In this document: in pieces, positions 10,822-20,929 of the stretch
Layout of the letters: the number at the start of each line of letters is the position of its first letter
Position numbering within the stretch: the first letter of the stretch is position 1
DNA from: Leguminivora glycinivorella
Taxonomy: Eukaryota; Arthropoda; Insecta; Lepidoptera; Tortricidae
Direction of reading: 5' to 3'
Length of the DNA: 64,000 nt
NCBI RefSeq assembly: GCF_023078275.1
Contig: NC_062976.1
Coordinates: 3,286,001-3,350,000 of the forward strand
Notes under the pieces: model-generated
What the model saw: the letters and a program-made list of their open reading frames with translations, nothing else
The model's database searches: none
What the model was told of the DNA's origin: nothing
Made by a program: the position numbers and the translations under genes

Positions 10822-10893
10822 GAAGATCGGAAACGGTGGCGTGAAATTAGGGAGGCCTATGTCCAGCAGTGGACTGCGATAGCCTGATGATGA
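10822..10893 (+). pseudogene. RTE-type LINE 3' end
   Basis: Reads EDRKRWREIREAYVQQWTAI and A then TGA at 10885-10887, followed by a TGATGA tail. The EAYVQQWT ending and the short TGATGA 3' tail match RTE-clade LINE C-termini common in Lepidoptera. Everything upstream is missing, as expected from 5' truncation. Confidence 0.7.
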
Positions 10894-10948
10894 ACATTTA
10901 ATAACTTTCTAGAGATCTCATTCGAAATAAATATGCGACGAGTTGGTA

Positions 10949-11083
10949 CAGTCAACCAATTAGAATCCTAGGCCACTGTAAAACCCTTTCACAGTAAAAG
11001 TCGAACTGACTCCTATAGCAAATATAGCACAGTGTCAATACGACAGGGTTCTAGAGTGGCCTAGGATTCTCATTGGTTGACTG
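10949..11083. mobile_element. 135-bp TA-flanked MITE (CAGTCAACCAAT ends)
   Basis: TIR CAGTCAACCAATTAGAATCC, with the reverse complement ending CATTGGTTGACTG. TA flanks at 10947-10948 and 11084-11085 suggest a Tc1/mariner-type origin. It serves as the uninterrupted reference for the copy at 14275-14524. Confidence 0.85.
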
Positions 11084-11089
11084 TACACA

Positions 11090-11645
11090 GTACTGTCAAT
11101 CTTAAACTGGTGGTAACCAATCTCTTTACTGTATCGTTATCTATACTGCGTAACGTTTGCTCGCTCGGGAGTCGAACTTGGCGAGATTTATCCAGCAATT
11201 AGCAGTTAGTTGGCAACTCGGGAAGCCTAGGTGGAGATAATGAGCCAAGTTTGCTTGTTAGCACGTTATCGCGATACAGGTACACGGGTGCCCACTTAAT
11301 ATGGGAAACCATAGTTTATTGTTGGCTATAAAGACAAGATCAAACTATCGAGTAGGCAACTTTAACCTGCTGCCCATTTACTCGGTGCGAGAACTCGAAT
11401 GCGAGTTTCCTTACATTACTGTTCCGATTAGTGCGCCCTGGATGCTACTTTCCTTCTGTCAAATCAGCTTCTTTTTAAGAACCGTTAAAATGAATTTAAA
11501 CGATTTGCTAATATGGAATTAAAACCTTAACATTACTCAAAGTATCCGATTTCAAGCGATATCTGGGTGAGATTTGAGAGTTAAAGGACATTAAACCTTT
11601 TCATCGCTTAGAATTTTTCATCAATTTATTGATAATATTACGTCA
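11090..11645. other. Unassigned single-copy-looking sequence
   Basis: Moderately GC-balanced from about 11130 to 11300, then AT-rich. A 73-codon frame starting at 11301 has no recognisable domain or upstream promoter motif and is probably chance. Confidence 0.25.
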
Positions 11646-11810
11646 AAAATAGATTAGATTAGATTAGATTTCTTTATTTCATGATAAAAATTACACTATA
11701 AATTTGTTACATGCCAAAGTTATGTTTATCTTCTCATCATGATCGTCAAAAATTACATTATGAATTGAAAATAATAAAATGAATAGTTTCTCCCAATAAG
11801 GATCGTCATT

Positions 11811-12100
11811 TACAAAGAGAAATACACAAAGCACAATAAAATTAACAAATGAAATAAAATCAGAAATGAAATACACAAAGCACAATAAAATTAACAAATG
11901 AAATAAAATTCGGATTTTATTTCATTTGTTAATTTTATTGTGTTAACATTAACAAATGAAATAAAATCAGAAATGAAATACACAAAGCACAATAAAATTA
12001 ACAAATGAAATAAAATTCGGATTTTATTTCATTTGTTAATTTTATTGTGTTTTGTGTATTTCATTTCTGATTTTATTTCATTTGTTAATTTTATTGTCGC
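11811..12100. repeat. Direct and inverted tandem repeats in a LINE 3' UTR
   Basis: A unit of about 45 bp built around AAATGAAATACACAAAGCAC and AATAAAATTAACAAATGAAA is repeated directly, then inverted around centres near 11912 and 12020 (AAAATTCGGATTTT). This makes two adjacent hairpins with arms of 40-85 bp. Confidence 0.8.
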
Positions 12101-12105
12101 ATTGT

Positions 12106-12149
12106 TGCATTTGATTACATTGACTTCGGAGTCAGTGTAATCAAATGCA
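12106..12149. repeat. 19-bp-arm hairpin with TCGG loop
   Basis: GCATTTGATTACATTGACT and AGTCAGTGTAATCAAATGC pair with one mismatch around a TCGG loop. It lies immediately downstream of the LINE stop codon on the minus strand. Confidence 0.7.
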
Positions 12150-12484
12150 TGCTATCACAAATTCAATTCCATGTACTCATTTACAGAGTACAGAGGGTTA
12201 TCTAACAAAAGGTTTCTCAATTTGCGCTTAAATGCTTTGTCACAGGGCTCATTCCTAAGATCGGCAGGTAAGTGTTCGAAGTAAGTAGGGCCGATGACAC
12301 GCGGGTTCTTTTTTGAAAGTGCCATGCGACGGGGGACTGTTCTCAGACGGCCTGTAGCTCGAAGCTGTTTGCCCGGACAGGCAACGCGAGCAAATTGAGA
12401 TATATTTTGCTTAACAAATAACAGTATATCAAACATATATTGTGAGTAGTGCGTCATTATAATATATGACCAATTTAAATTGAG

Positions 12485-13175
12485 TGCACATATATCTGAT
12501 AATTTTACTCAATATCTCATAAATTTCGATATAAAAAGGGCAAATATCACGGACCAACAAATTTAATATGAAATTGCGCCCTACGAAGAAAGAGCATCAA
12601 AGAAATCAGGCCAAATTTAATCTTGTCAAGCACAGTCCTCAAAGCGAGGCAATATTTCAGCCTTCGGCCCCTTAACACTAGTTCAGAGCAATGGGATTTA
12701 TAATAAGGCCATTAGTCTCTATTCTACGAGACGTCTGTAGTTTATTTCGGCCATAATACATTCTATCTATCTTCACGGTACTAAAACTCTTTTTCTAGAA
12801 TCTTTACGGTACTTCAGAGGATGGGGACATATACTTTGCCCTCATCTTCGTCCGTTTCTAATAATGTCAATATCCTGTATTGTGTAGAAGCAATTTGAAG
12901 TAATATAATTTATTATAACTACATACTTATATTGTAATTCGAGAAGTTATTTAGATCTTTTATTTTTATTTTTGTGAAGTTATGAATCGATAATCTGAAT
13001 AAGTACATAAAACTTGAAATGTTCCTGACTCTTTTTCTTCGTTCTGAATTTAAATAAAGCTGATGGCTTTAAGTCTCACAGACGCAGTATTTCTTTCAGC
13101 TATGAATTTATTTTAAACTTAAAATGACACGTTACGGTCTCAGGTTACGACGACTATTTTCATGCTATACGGTCA
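12485..13175. other. Unassigned AT-rich sequence
   Basis: No gene or bounded repeat recognised. Confidence 0.25.
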
Positions 13176-13178
13176 ACT

Positions 13179-13335
13179 GGGTGGCTAGCCGAATGGCACA
13201 ATCGCTCACGAAACGCTCACGAAACGAAGCGCTAGTAGATATCTATCTCTATCGCGCTTGCGTATTGGCGCGACAGAGCCAGCGGCGTATCGCTTTCGTT
13301 TGGCGTCGGAGAAATGCCATTCGGCTACGGGGCCT
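13179..13335 (+). mobile_element. MITE with TAGCCGAATGGCA ends
   Basis: Left end GTGGCTAGCCGAATGGCACA, right end TGCCATTCGGCTACGGGGCC, with an internal CGCTCACGAAACGCTCACGA and TATCTATCTCTATCGCGCTT. The same design occurs at 21656, 42603, 47077 and 57956, with a degraded copy at 61846. I could not find a clean target duplication. Confidence 0.75.
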
Positions 13336-13963
13336 GGGGTGACTTTAAAACGCAGGGCTACTTTGAAAATTTAGTTTTAAAGTCATACTGTAAGCAAATT
13401 CGGGATTTCTATGGTACATTTTCAAGAATATTTATTGATCTAACTAGTTATATGAACAGTAAATAATGAATAATGTTAATTTTAAAGCCGTTCAAGGACC
13501 ATCAAAGTAACCCCAAAATTTCCTAAAGTCACCCCGGTTGACGGTACCTACAAGCTTCGGTAACATTTTTCTTTCAACGTTTGTCATCTTGACTACGCTA
13601 GCAAGTTCGCAGCAAATCAATCACATAGCAGCCCAGATACCGTTACCATAATTAAATGTCCAAATTTCCCCTAAAACTCAAGTAATTACTACAAATTTCG
13701 TGTAATTTGTTCCCAACAAACTTGCCAGAATAAGGTTACAGCAATTACCAAGTTTTCCTCATAAAAGTACTAAATGAAGCCTGTATTAATTTACATAATC
13801 TATTTTATCGATGGAAAGAAAAACAGCGCAAGACGTCACATTGACAGCGTTTTTACAACGTTTTCGGTTTGAACTTAATGTATTGAATTGGTCATCAAGG
13901 ACCAAGCCTCTACCACGAATCGCAGTTCACGAATATTTGACGTTATACGATGCTGCTATCGAG

Positions 13964-14110
13964 TAACCTCCTTGTTCATAAACATACACTAAAGTTATCA
14001 AAGCGATAAAGTTCGTTTGTCCCTTTCTATCACACTAATACGTCCGAGCAGGACAAACGAACTTTACGGGCTTGATAACTTTAGTGTACGTTTTATGAAT
14101 TAGGGGGTAA
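13964..14110. mobile_element. 147-bp palindromic MITE
   Basis: Left arm with ACACTAAAGTTATCAA and AAAGTTCGTTTGTCC pairs with right arm GGACAAACGAACTTTA and TTGATAACTTTAGTGT. Outer ends approximate GTAACCTCC and GGGGGTAA. Nearly the whole element can fold back on itself. Confidence 0.75.
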
Positions 14111-14274
14111 GTAAACAAATTACATTCATTATAGGAGAATGTGAACAGCGTCCCCAAACGGTTAGGTAGGTACTTATTAGAAAAAAAAGTTTCACACATT
14201 TTCGGACTTCACACTGTTTTACCACTAGATTTTCGGTAAAGAAAAAACGCTAGCGTAAGTTATTTTTACATGTA

Positions 14275-14524
14275 CAGCCGATCTGAATCCTAGGCCACTG
14301 TAGAACCCTTTCACAGTAAAAGTTAAACTGACTTCTATAGCAAATAAAGCAAAAATGAAAAAAAATGAAATATTTATTTTTCAAGTAGGCATATTACAAT
14401 GCGCATATGAACGTCAAATAAAGCTACACCGGCTCTAACCCTACGCCTCAGCCTCGAGAAGATTTCAGCACGGTGTCAATTCGACAGGGTTCTAGAGTGG
14501 CCTAGGATTCTAATTGGTTGACTG
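14275..14524. mobile_element. TA-flanked MITE split by a LINE tail
   Basis: Same family as 10949-11083: a shared interior ACTGTAGAACCCTTTCACAG and right end ATTGGTTGACTG flanked by TA. The left TIR is eroded (CAGCCGATCTGAATCC). A 115-bp insert at 14352-14466 interrupts it. Confidence 0.85.
14352..14466 (-). mobile_element. LINE 3' tail inserted in a MITE, 4-bp duplication
   Basis: On the minus strand this is the terminal GGCTGAGGCGTAGGGTTAGA to AAATATTTCATTTT tail, identical in layout to 55744-55900 and 25965-26085. AGCA occurs at 14348-14351 and again at 14467-14470, consistent with a target duplication. It is an extremely short 5'-truncated LINE. Confidence 0.85.
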
Positions 14525-14816
14525 TACATACTCGTAAAACATCTGCGAACAAATTCAAAGGTGTTTGTATAGTCTCAAATCCGTAATGGGCTAAGCAATG
14601 AACGGAAGAGAAGTTTCCAAAATTGAAAATGTTATCATGAAAAGTTCTCGGTATTGTCCTTTGCTCATTTATTGACAAATTTTAGGGTCAATTCAATTTC
14701 TATGACATTTAACCATTTGATTAGTCGATAATAAACGATCGTATGTAACTCAGACATCAATTGAATCGTCAACTGTTGAGAACATTGCATAATACAATAC
14801 ATCCGCTCAGAAAGCT

Positions 14817-14968
14817 CGAAAGAAAGAGACAAAAAGTAGCCTATGTCACGTTCCATCCCTTCAACTATTTCCACTTAAAAAATCGCGTCAATTTGTCGCT
14901 CCGTTTTGCCGTGAAAGACGGACAAATAAACAGACACACACTTTCCCATTTATAATATTAGTATGGAT
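14817..14968 (-). mobile_element. Lep1-like element, 5' or 3' truncated
   Basis: Contains AAAGAGACAAAAAGTAGCCT, CGCTCCGTTTTGCCGTGAAA and the ATAATATTAGTATGGAT end. It lacks the TTTGCCCGCGG terminus seen at 17067. Confidence 0.7.
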
Positions 14969-15185
14969 TATTTATTTATTCTAAAATATGTCAAAGACGT
15001 ATGGTAGGGGCTCTGGCTTGACGTTACCATGAATATGGCAGCGAATTAAAGATCTGTGACTTCTTTTATTGTTTGGGTGCTTCCCTAAATTGGGGACGAC
15101 GGTTTCCGGAGTTTTAAATTGTTTAGACAAAGATGTGTTTGAAGTTCACAATGTTTTGATGATTGAATTTTGAGAGAGATTTAAA

Positions 15186-15360
15186 TTTTGAAAAAAACCC
15201 CGACATAGTGCACCGATTTTCATGAAACACGGCTAAGAACACTCCCGACTAACTCAGCTTTCAAAAAAAAAACTAAATCTAACGATTTAGATGAACCGAT
15301 GTTCATCCGTTCAGAAGCTACAATGCCACAGCCACCCCGTCGTTTTTGCGTCGGGGGTTA
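15186..15360 (+). repeat. GTCGGGGGTT-family repeat, lacking the GACA tract
   Basis: Starts near AACCCCGACATAGTG and ends CGTCGTTTTTGCGTCGGGGG. The GACA microsatellite has been lost. Directly followed after about 30 bp by a second, fuller copy in the same orientation. Confidence 0.75.
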
Positions 15361-15391
15361 ATAAAACACTTAAAATAACCTAACCACAAAA

Positions 15392-15640
15392 TTAAAATTT
15401 GAAAAAACCCCCGACAGCGACATAGTAGACCGATTTTCATGAAACATGGCTAAGAACACTCCCGACTAACTCAGCTTTCAAACAAAAAAACTAAATCTAA
15501 ATCGGTTCATCCGTTCGGGAGCTACGATGCCACAGACAGACACACACACAGACAGACAGACAAACAGACAAACAGACAAACAGACAGACAGACAGACACG
15601 TCAAAATTATAACACCCCGTCGTTTTTGCGTCGAGGGTTA
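15392..15640 (+). repeat. GTCGGGGGTT-family repeat with GACA/AACA array
   Basis: Best-preserved copy. AACCCCCGACAGCGACATAG opens it and GTCGAGGGTTA closes it, giving inverted ends of about 10 bp. The interior has TTTTCATGAAACATGGCTAA, a TCGGTTCATCCGTTCGGGAG block and a GACA-rich tract at about 15533-15600. Confidence 0.8.
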
Positions 15641-15644
15641 AAAA

Positions 15645-16385
15645 TGTTATTTTTATATTAGTTGATCATTTCGTGGTAAGCGCAAAGTATCCAATGGCAA
15701 GTTGTCAATTAGGGACAATCACAGAGAACCTCCTATAGAGTAGCATTCTTGTATATTTTGTTCGCGATACGAGTCACCAGTGCCAGGGGTGCGAGGAGCG
15801 GGCGGGGAATGTGTTAAGCGCGCTGTGATTGGCCGTTTCAAGGACGGCGGGCAGTCGCGCCAGATGAAAGGGACTGTCCCTCTACTGACGCGTAAGTGGC
15901 CAATGTAAGTTGACCTATGCCGGCTCGGAATAAATTATAAATATGACTTTTATGTGGAATGTAATGACGTCTGTTTTTAAATTTGAGCTTCTTGTTACCT
16001 TTCCACACCATTTCACACTACAGGTTCATGGACATCTTTAAGACATCAAAATACCCTTTTTCAATTTTTTTACTGCGAAAAACACGCGCTGCTTTCGGGT
16101 CTGTTACTTGGTCGCTACTGATCGGGCACGGCGAGCGCCCGCGCTTATATCAGTGCAAATACTAGGAAGGCTGGCGACCGCGAGTCGTCTTGTAATGGCT
16201 GTCTATAGGGGTTGGTCTGTGGGGACAATGCTTACTATAAAAAAAAATATATATATATCGTACACTCGGGCCTTGCTCTTACATTCCATTCAATTGCTAA
16301 AAGGGTATCTTAAGGAGGAGGAGGGGTGTTCCGAACCATTGGGAGGAGTTGGTGGAGGCGAAGCCAACATGCAGAATCTGCATGT
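15645..16385. other. Unassigned, with GC-rich block at 15775-15900
   Basis: 15775-15900 is GC-rich with a GTGATTGGCC (inverted CCAAT) motif and several CpGs. 16085-16210 is again GC-rich. Either may be a promoter-type region or a decayed repeat; the sequence does not decide. A hairpin GAAGCCAACATGCAG/CTGCATGTTGGCTTC sits at about 16359-16391. Confidence 0.3.
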
Positions 16386-16387
16386 TG

Positions 16388-16714
16388 GCTTCCTCCTTAC
16401 GTTATCCCGACATTTGCCGCGGCCCATGGCAGCCTGGGATCCGCTGTTACAACTAATCCCAAGATTTGGCGTAGGCACTAGTTTTACGAAAGCCGCTTTC
16501 GTAAAACAGCCGCTACCATCTGACCTTCCAACCCAAAGGGTAACTAGGCCTTATTGGAATTAGTCCGGTTTCCTCACGATGTTTTCCTTCACCGAACTGC
16601 AAATATCAAATGACATTTCGCACATAAGTTCCAAAAAACTCATTGGTACGATCCGGGGTTTGAACCCGCGACCTCTGGATCGCACACTCTTACCGCTAGG
16701 CCACCAGCGCTTCC
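16388..16714 (-). mobile_element. tRNA-derived SINE, full head
   Basis: On the minus strand the head reads GGTGGCCTAGCGGTAAGAGT (A box region) and GGTCGCGGGTTCAAACCCCG (B box), then GTGCGAAATGTCATTTGATA, a GGAAAACATCGTGAGGAAAC block and AAATCTTGGGATTAGTTG. Related copies form both arms of the 42882-45330 inverted repeat. The head is tRNA-like but not a functional tRNA gene. Confidence 0.85.
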
Positions 16715-17066
16715 AATGGTTCGTAACACCAAGGTTCCGAAATTGGCAAAACTAGGTGAATTATTTGCTCCAATTTCACACCAAATAATAATATAAGGTA
16801 CTTACTTTTTGTATTTAAGTATGCAGTAACAGCAGAGAGAGACAACGGGTAAGCTCTAAACAACTTGACAAGAAAACTCTCTAGAATATTCAATAGCTTG
16901 CAAGCTGAATTTATAATGTCTTTCACTTCCCTTACATTTATATTGAAGTCTCTTTGTTCTTTATTGTCGTTAAAGAAATGTAAATATTTTTTAGGTACTT
17001 TGACAAAATATATCTCCGTTTCATTCCCCAAGTAGATACTTAAAGCGTGACCAGAAATATATGAGT

Positions 17067-17247
17067 ACTAGCTTTTGCCCGCGGCTTCGCTCGCGTCAGA
17101 AAGAGACAAAAAGTAGCCTATGTCACTCTCCACCCCTTCAACTATCTCCACATAAAAAATCACGCCAATTCGTCGCTCCGTTTTGCCGTGAAAGACGGAC
17201 AAACAAACAGACACACACACTTTCCCATTTATAATATTAGTATGGAT
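17067..17247 (-). mobile_element. Lep1-like Helitron-type element, near complete
   Basis: Runs from ACTAGCTTTTGCCCGCGGCT through CTCCACCCCTTCAACTATCT to TATAATATTAGTATGGAT on the plus strand. Together with 10079-10257 it defines both ends of the family. The terminal TAGTATGGAT is duplicated at its edge. Confidence 0.75.
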
Positions 17248-17249
17248 TA

Positions 17250-17850
17250 GTATGGATTGTCAGGAGGGCGCTGTTATTGGGCATTTTCGCGAGAACAATC
17301 ACCAACAATTTTTTTCTAAGGTAGGTAAATTTTATGTTTTTCCTACTCAGAATCACGAGCCCTTTCGATCCAGGACAAAAACAAGAGACAAAAAAATGGT
17401 CCCAATTTTTTTTATTACTTTGCATACTTTCCACTTTGTAACCGCTGTACAAAGTGTTTGAAAAATGGTAACGAAATGGAAATTAAAATTGGGACGCTTT
17501 TTTTTACCTAGTAGGATCGAGATCAGTTACATTTGCCCGCCCCCTTCATATAATCACTCATTACAAATACCTAAGTAAGTTTAGTACCTACATAATAGTT
17601 ACAATATTAAAACATATACCTAACTATCGGCAAAAATTAACAAAAAATTTCATAGTTATGTTTACAAGGAAACTTAAACACCCAAGATCGTCGTAAATTT
17701 TTACTTTTTTTTTAATTATCTTTTTCCGTTTTTTTACAATCGACACTAAAGGTGCTTAAATGAGAGAAAAATTTTAAGACTCCTCACATATTTATGGATA
17801 AGCCAGCTACTAATCTAAAAGTTTTTGAATTTTTTTTTTAATACATATAT
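17250..17850. other. Unassigned AT-rich sequence
   Basis: Two overlapping open frames of about 70 codons on opposite strands (17237-17461) have no recognisable motif. Long T runs follow. No gene is supported. Confidence 0.25.
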
Positions 17851-17851
17851 A

Positions 17852-18080
17852 TAATCACGCCTGTATTCCCATAAAGGGATAGGCAGAGCTTATGAAACTA
17901 CTCAATTTTACGTGCCACTCTTGGCAACTAAGAGGTTGAAAAAAAAAACGAAATTGTCACATTGCAGTGACAGGTTGCCAGCCTCCCGCCTACGCCACAA
18001 TTTAACCCATATCCCACAGTCGACTTCTACAACGCCCACGGGAAGAAAGGGGATGGTGAAATTCTTAACCCGTCACCACA
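17852..18080 (-). mobile_element. SINE-like dispersed repeat (ACTGTGGGATATGGG type)
   Basis: Inverse copy of 2885-3125: ATAATCACGCCTGTATTCCC, GACAGGTTGCCAGCCTCCCG and CATATCCCACAGTCGAC occur in matching order. Confidence 0.7.
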
Positions 18081-18370
18081 AGAGGATTTTTCTTTTAATC
18101 CACTTGGATAAATCTATTAACTCTAAGACAACAAATTCACAATACTTTTATTGCCAAACGCGTACAGTGGCGAATTCCTCAACTTGCTTTTATTTATTCC
18201 CTAGATTTATACTGCAATGTCGAAACGTGAGAACTGATGGCCTAGCCTTAGTGACAATCGTATACGATACGTGGTGATCCAAACGCAGTCTGGCTCTGTC
18301 GTGCCACTACAGAGTCTACAGAGTGACTACGATATATGAATATGAATATAATATGAACATGAATATGAAT

Positions 18371-18631
18371 ATACCTCTGCCACACTATTTGTGCTCCTCG
18401 CGCAGCCGCGATGTTGCCCTCTCCGGCCACACACGACCCTACTCGCGCGATTAATCGCTCTATTAGTTGTTGCCGGCCCTTTGACTCGCGCCAAAAAACC
18501 GACAAAATAGGGAGCGGTGGGCATGACGAGGAGCATCACGAGCGGCACGACGAGTAGCGCGGCCACACTATGCCTCTGCCTAGTTCCCTAGCTACTTCCC
18601 ACGCCGCTCGTCGAGTGTGTAGCAGAGGTAT
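18371..18631. mobile_element. GC-rich 261-bp MITE-like element
   Basis: Ends ATACCTCTGCCACAC and GTGTAGCAGAGGTAT are inverted copies with small differences. The body is CpG-rich, unlike the AT-rich flanks. A minus-strand frame entered by GTG encodes a hydrophobic stretch (LLVVPLVMLLVMP), but it lacks an ATG and lies within the TIR-bounded unit. Confidence 0.5.
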
Positions 18632-19529
18632 TAGGTACGCTTACGAGGCATTACGCCTTGGAAAATATTTCAACTCAAATTACAAAGAAAGTATAGGTAA
18701 TTTTAACTAACTGCTCATTATATATTTTACTTTGATCTTAATTTTGAATAAGTAAACGAGCTAAAAATTTAATCGACTGCATGTTTTTTTGATAAAATTT
18801 GGCCAATTTCGAGTGATGGTTGAGTTGAGATTTCTCTATAAAAGGTCACTAAGGTACATCTAAATTGTATGTTATTAGATCTCAATATAGCCCTGTCAAA
18901 GCAAGTAACAAGGAGAAAATATTATGACTTACGTTACATCACACTGAAAAAGTTCTATGACCGGTATGCCTCTTACGAAGCGTAAGAGATTGTGACGTTG
19001 GCTAGGTACTCTGAAAACACTAGAATTACTCGTAAATCTATCGCGTTCGAGCTTAATGTTGGAAAGCATAGTTTGAGAAACTTTTAAGAATAATGGCTAT
19101 GGTTGGTTACATCACATTTCTTTAAAGTTTTTCGTTTCTTGTTTTCCATCTTGTCTGTGCAATTTATGTCTGCAACTGTAGGTATTGTATCATATTCATA
19201 CTCATATTTTTTATTGGTAAAAGTAAATTACATGTCAGTGGTTTCATTACATATCATTGTGTCAAATGTCAATAAAAATAATAATAAAAATAAGTAGTTA
19301 AATACACTTATTAGGACCTAAGTATATTTAACTACTTTATTTTATTATTATTACCTGGTATATAATACACTGTATTCACTGAACACATTAGAAAATGCGT
19401 TAAGTGCATTAAAATACGAATCAATATTGCTAATAAACGAAAATAATTAAATACATTCAATTTTTTAAATTGTTTGTGTGTGGGTCGATGACAACTTTTC
19501 GAGAAACTCATCGATGGTAGGTATAACAG

Positions 19530-19866
19530 GCCATATTTAGTAATAGTGTCTTAAGTTTGTTGGAAAATGTGACGTCGCTGGGTGCACTTCTGCCGGCGTA
19601 CCACGCTTCCAATTTTATCACTTATCCACGTGGATAAGACATCTGTCACTCTCACACTGACATACTTGCCAAAGCGTGACAAAAGTCTTATCCACGTGGA
19701 TAAGTGATAAAATTAGAAGCATGATACGCCGGCTGCTTGCGATAGGTAATGCGTTGAATAATTTCGCCCCCAACACACTGACGGATTTCTTGGCTTTGGC
19801 GGTATTATGTGGCGGGATCAGAAGAAGACTTCCACCGCGCGTGCTTCTGCCTGACTGGCTCCTCAC
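19530..19866 (-). pseudogene. LINE RT C-terminal fragment split by a foldback MITE
   Basis: Minus-strand residues KKSVSVLGAKLFNALPIASS resemble the conserved LINE C-terminal block with a L(F/W)NALP core. The frame is then interrupted at 19733 by the foldback element at 19592-19733; LINE-like sequence appears to resume below 19592. No catalytic RT motif is present. Confidence 0.55.
19592..19733. mobile_element. 142-bp foldback MITE with nested palindromes
   Basis: Outer ends GCCGGCGTA and TACGCCGGC. Each arm contains the perfect 18-bp palindrome CTTATCCACGTGGATAAG (19621-19638 and 19687-19704). Thus the element is an inverted repeat whose arms are themselves palindromic. Confidence 0.8.
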
Positions 19867-19869
19867 GGG

Positions 19870-20710
19870 TTTTATACGAGCCTATATTATTTCTAACATA
19901 CTTACATGCTTCTAAAATGAAGACACTAGGCTGTTATATAACTAGGCATGTTAGAATTTATCGTAATGATTACATTGCGATGGCGACTGAAGCACAGTTT
20001 GAAAATAACTAACGTACTGAAGTAAAGTGCTTTAGAGTTGAGGTGAAACTTCTAACTAAACTCACATCATGTTGTGTTCTAAAAGTACCTAATTTTTTTT
20101 ATAATAATGTTTTGTAATTCCTACATAATTTCTGCTTTGCCTAAAGGCGGCGCTGGGACCTTTCGTCCGCTCTCTAGTATTATTTATTATGATCTGAGTG
20201 TCACAAAGCACCGATATATCTATTGGCCAGTACGAGTTTTTGTTATACATATATTTTCAACGTTCGACATAAAATATTCATCAGCGCTCCAGGTTAGTGG
20301 AATTGAATTGTCGAGTCACTGCAGCAGTAATACGATTTGACGGTACAATACGATCAACTAGGTACTGAACTTTGTACCTACTAAAAGGTTTGTTTTGTTT
20401 TTAGAGGATTTGAAAATTTCGTTCAAAATTCTGAATGTGTGCTGGTTTTTGTAATGCAATAAATATTGTACATTTATATTCACTTATTCTCAACATTTAG
20501 AAATGTTGTACATAAAGAAATCCCTATTGGCTTTTTCTAATATTATTTTTAAGGTCACTGCGTGCATACAGTGTGGTTAAGCTGTGTGTATGAGCTAAAT
20601 TGTGCCTGAGCAGTGCAAGCAAGCGACACGCAAGCGATATGTCCTCTTGAAGTATCCAATTTGCATTGAATTCTACGCACTAACTAAAATATAACCTAAC
20701 TACAAAATTA
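19870..20710. other. Unassigned sequence
   Basis: No gene or bounded repeat recognised. Open frames of 67-77 codons here show no motif. Confidence 0.25.
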
Positions 20711-20717
20711 AAATTTC

Positions 20718-20923
20718 GAAAAAACCCCCGACCGCGTCATAGTGGACCGGTTTTCATGAAGCATGGCTAAGAACACTCCCAACTCTGCTTTCAGACAAAA
20801 AAAACTAAGTCTACATCGGTTCATCCGTTTGGGAGCAACGATGCCACATACAGACACACAGACAGACAGACAGACAGACACGTCAAACTTATAACACTTA
20901 GTCGCTTTTGCGTCGGGGGTTAA
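20718..20923 (+). repeat. GTCGGGGGTT-family repeat
   Basis: AAAACCCCCGACCGCGTCAT at the start, a short GACA run, and CGCTTTTGCGTCGGGGGTT at the end. The terminal inverted bases CCCCCGAC/GTCGGGGG are intact. Confidence 0.8.
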
Positions 20924-20929
20924 AAACGA

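Larger units (their letters stand above)
11650..12480 (-). pseudogene. 5'-truncated CR1/Jockey-group LINE with (TCTAA)n tail
   Basis: On the minus strand, about 100 codons (12457 down to 12155) encode a LINE RT C-terminal region: RLRTVPRRMAL, NPRVIGPTYFEHLPADLRNE and LLDNPLYSVNEY. The paralogue at 31104-31988 has near-matching blocks. A 3' UTR of about 500 bp follows, ending in a TCTAATCTAATCT tail at 11650. The UTR is disturbed by inverted tandem repeats (11811-12100). The catalytic part of RT is absent. Confidence 0.8.

Noticed and set aside
16108..16563. 151-codon frame as a gene
   Set aside because: Its second half is the reverse strand of a SINE and a hairpin; no coding signature remains.
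16388..16714. A functional tRNA gene
   Set aside because: A and B boxes are present but the acceptor stem does not close and the SINE body follows directly.
18327..18566. Hydrophobic minus-strand frame as a secreted or membrane protein
   Set aside because: Begins at GTG, not ATG, and sits inside a TIR-bounded GC-rich unit.
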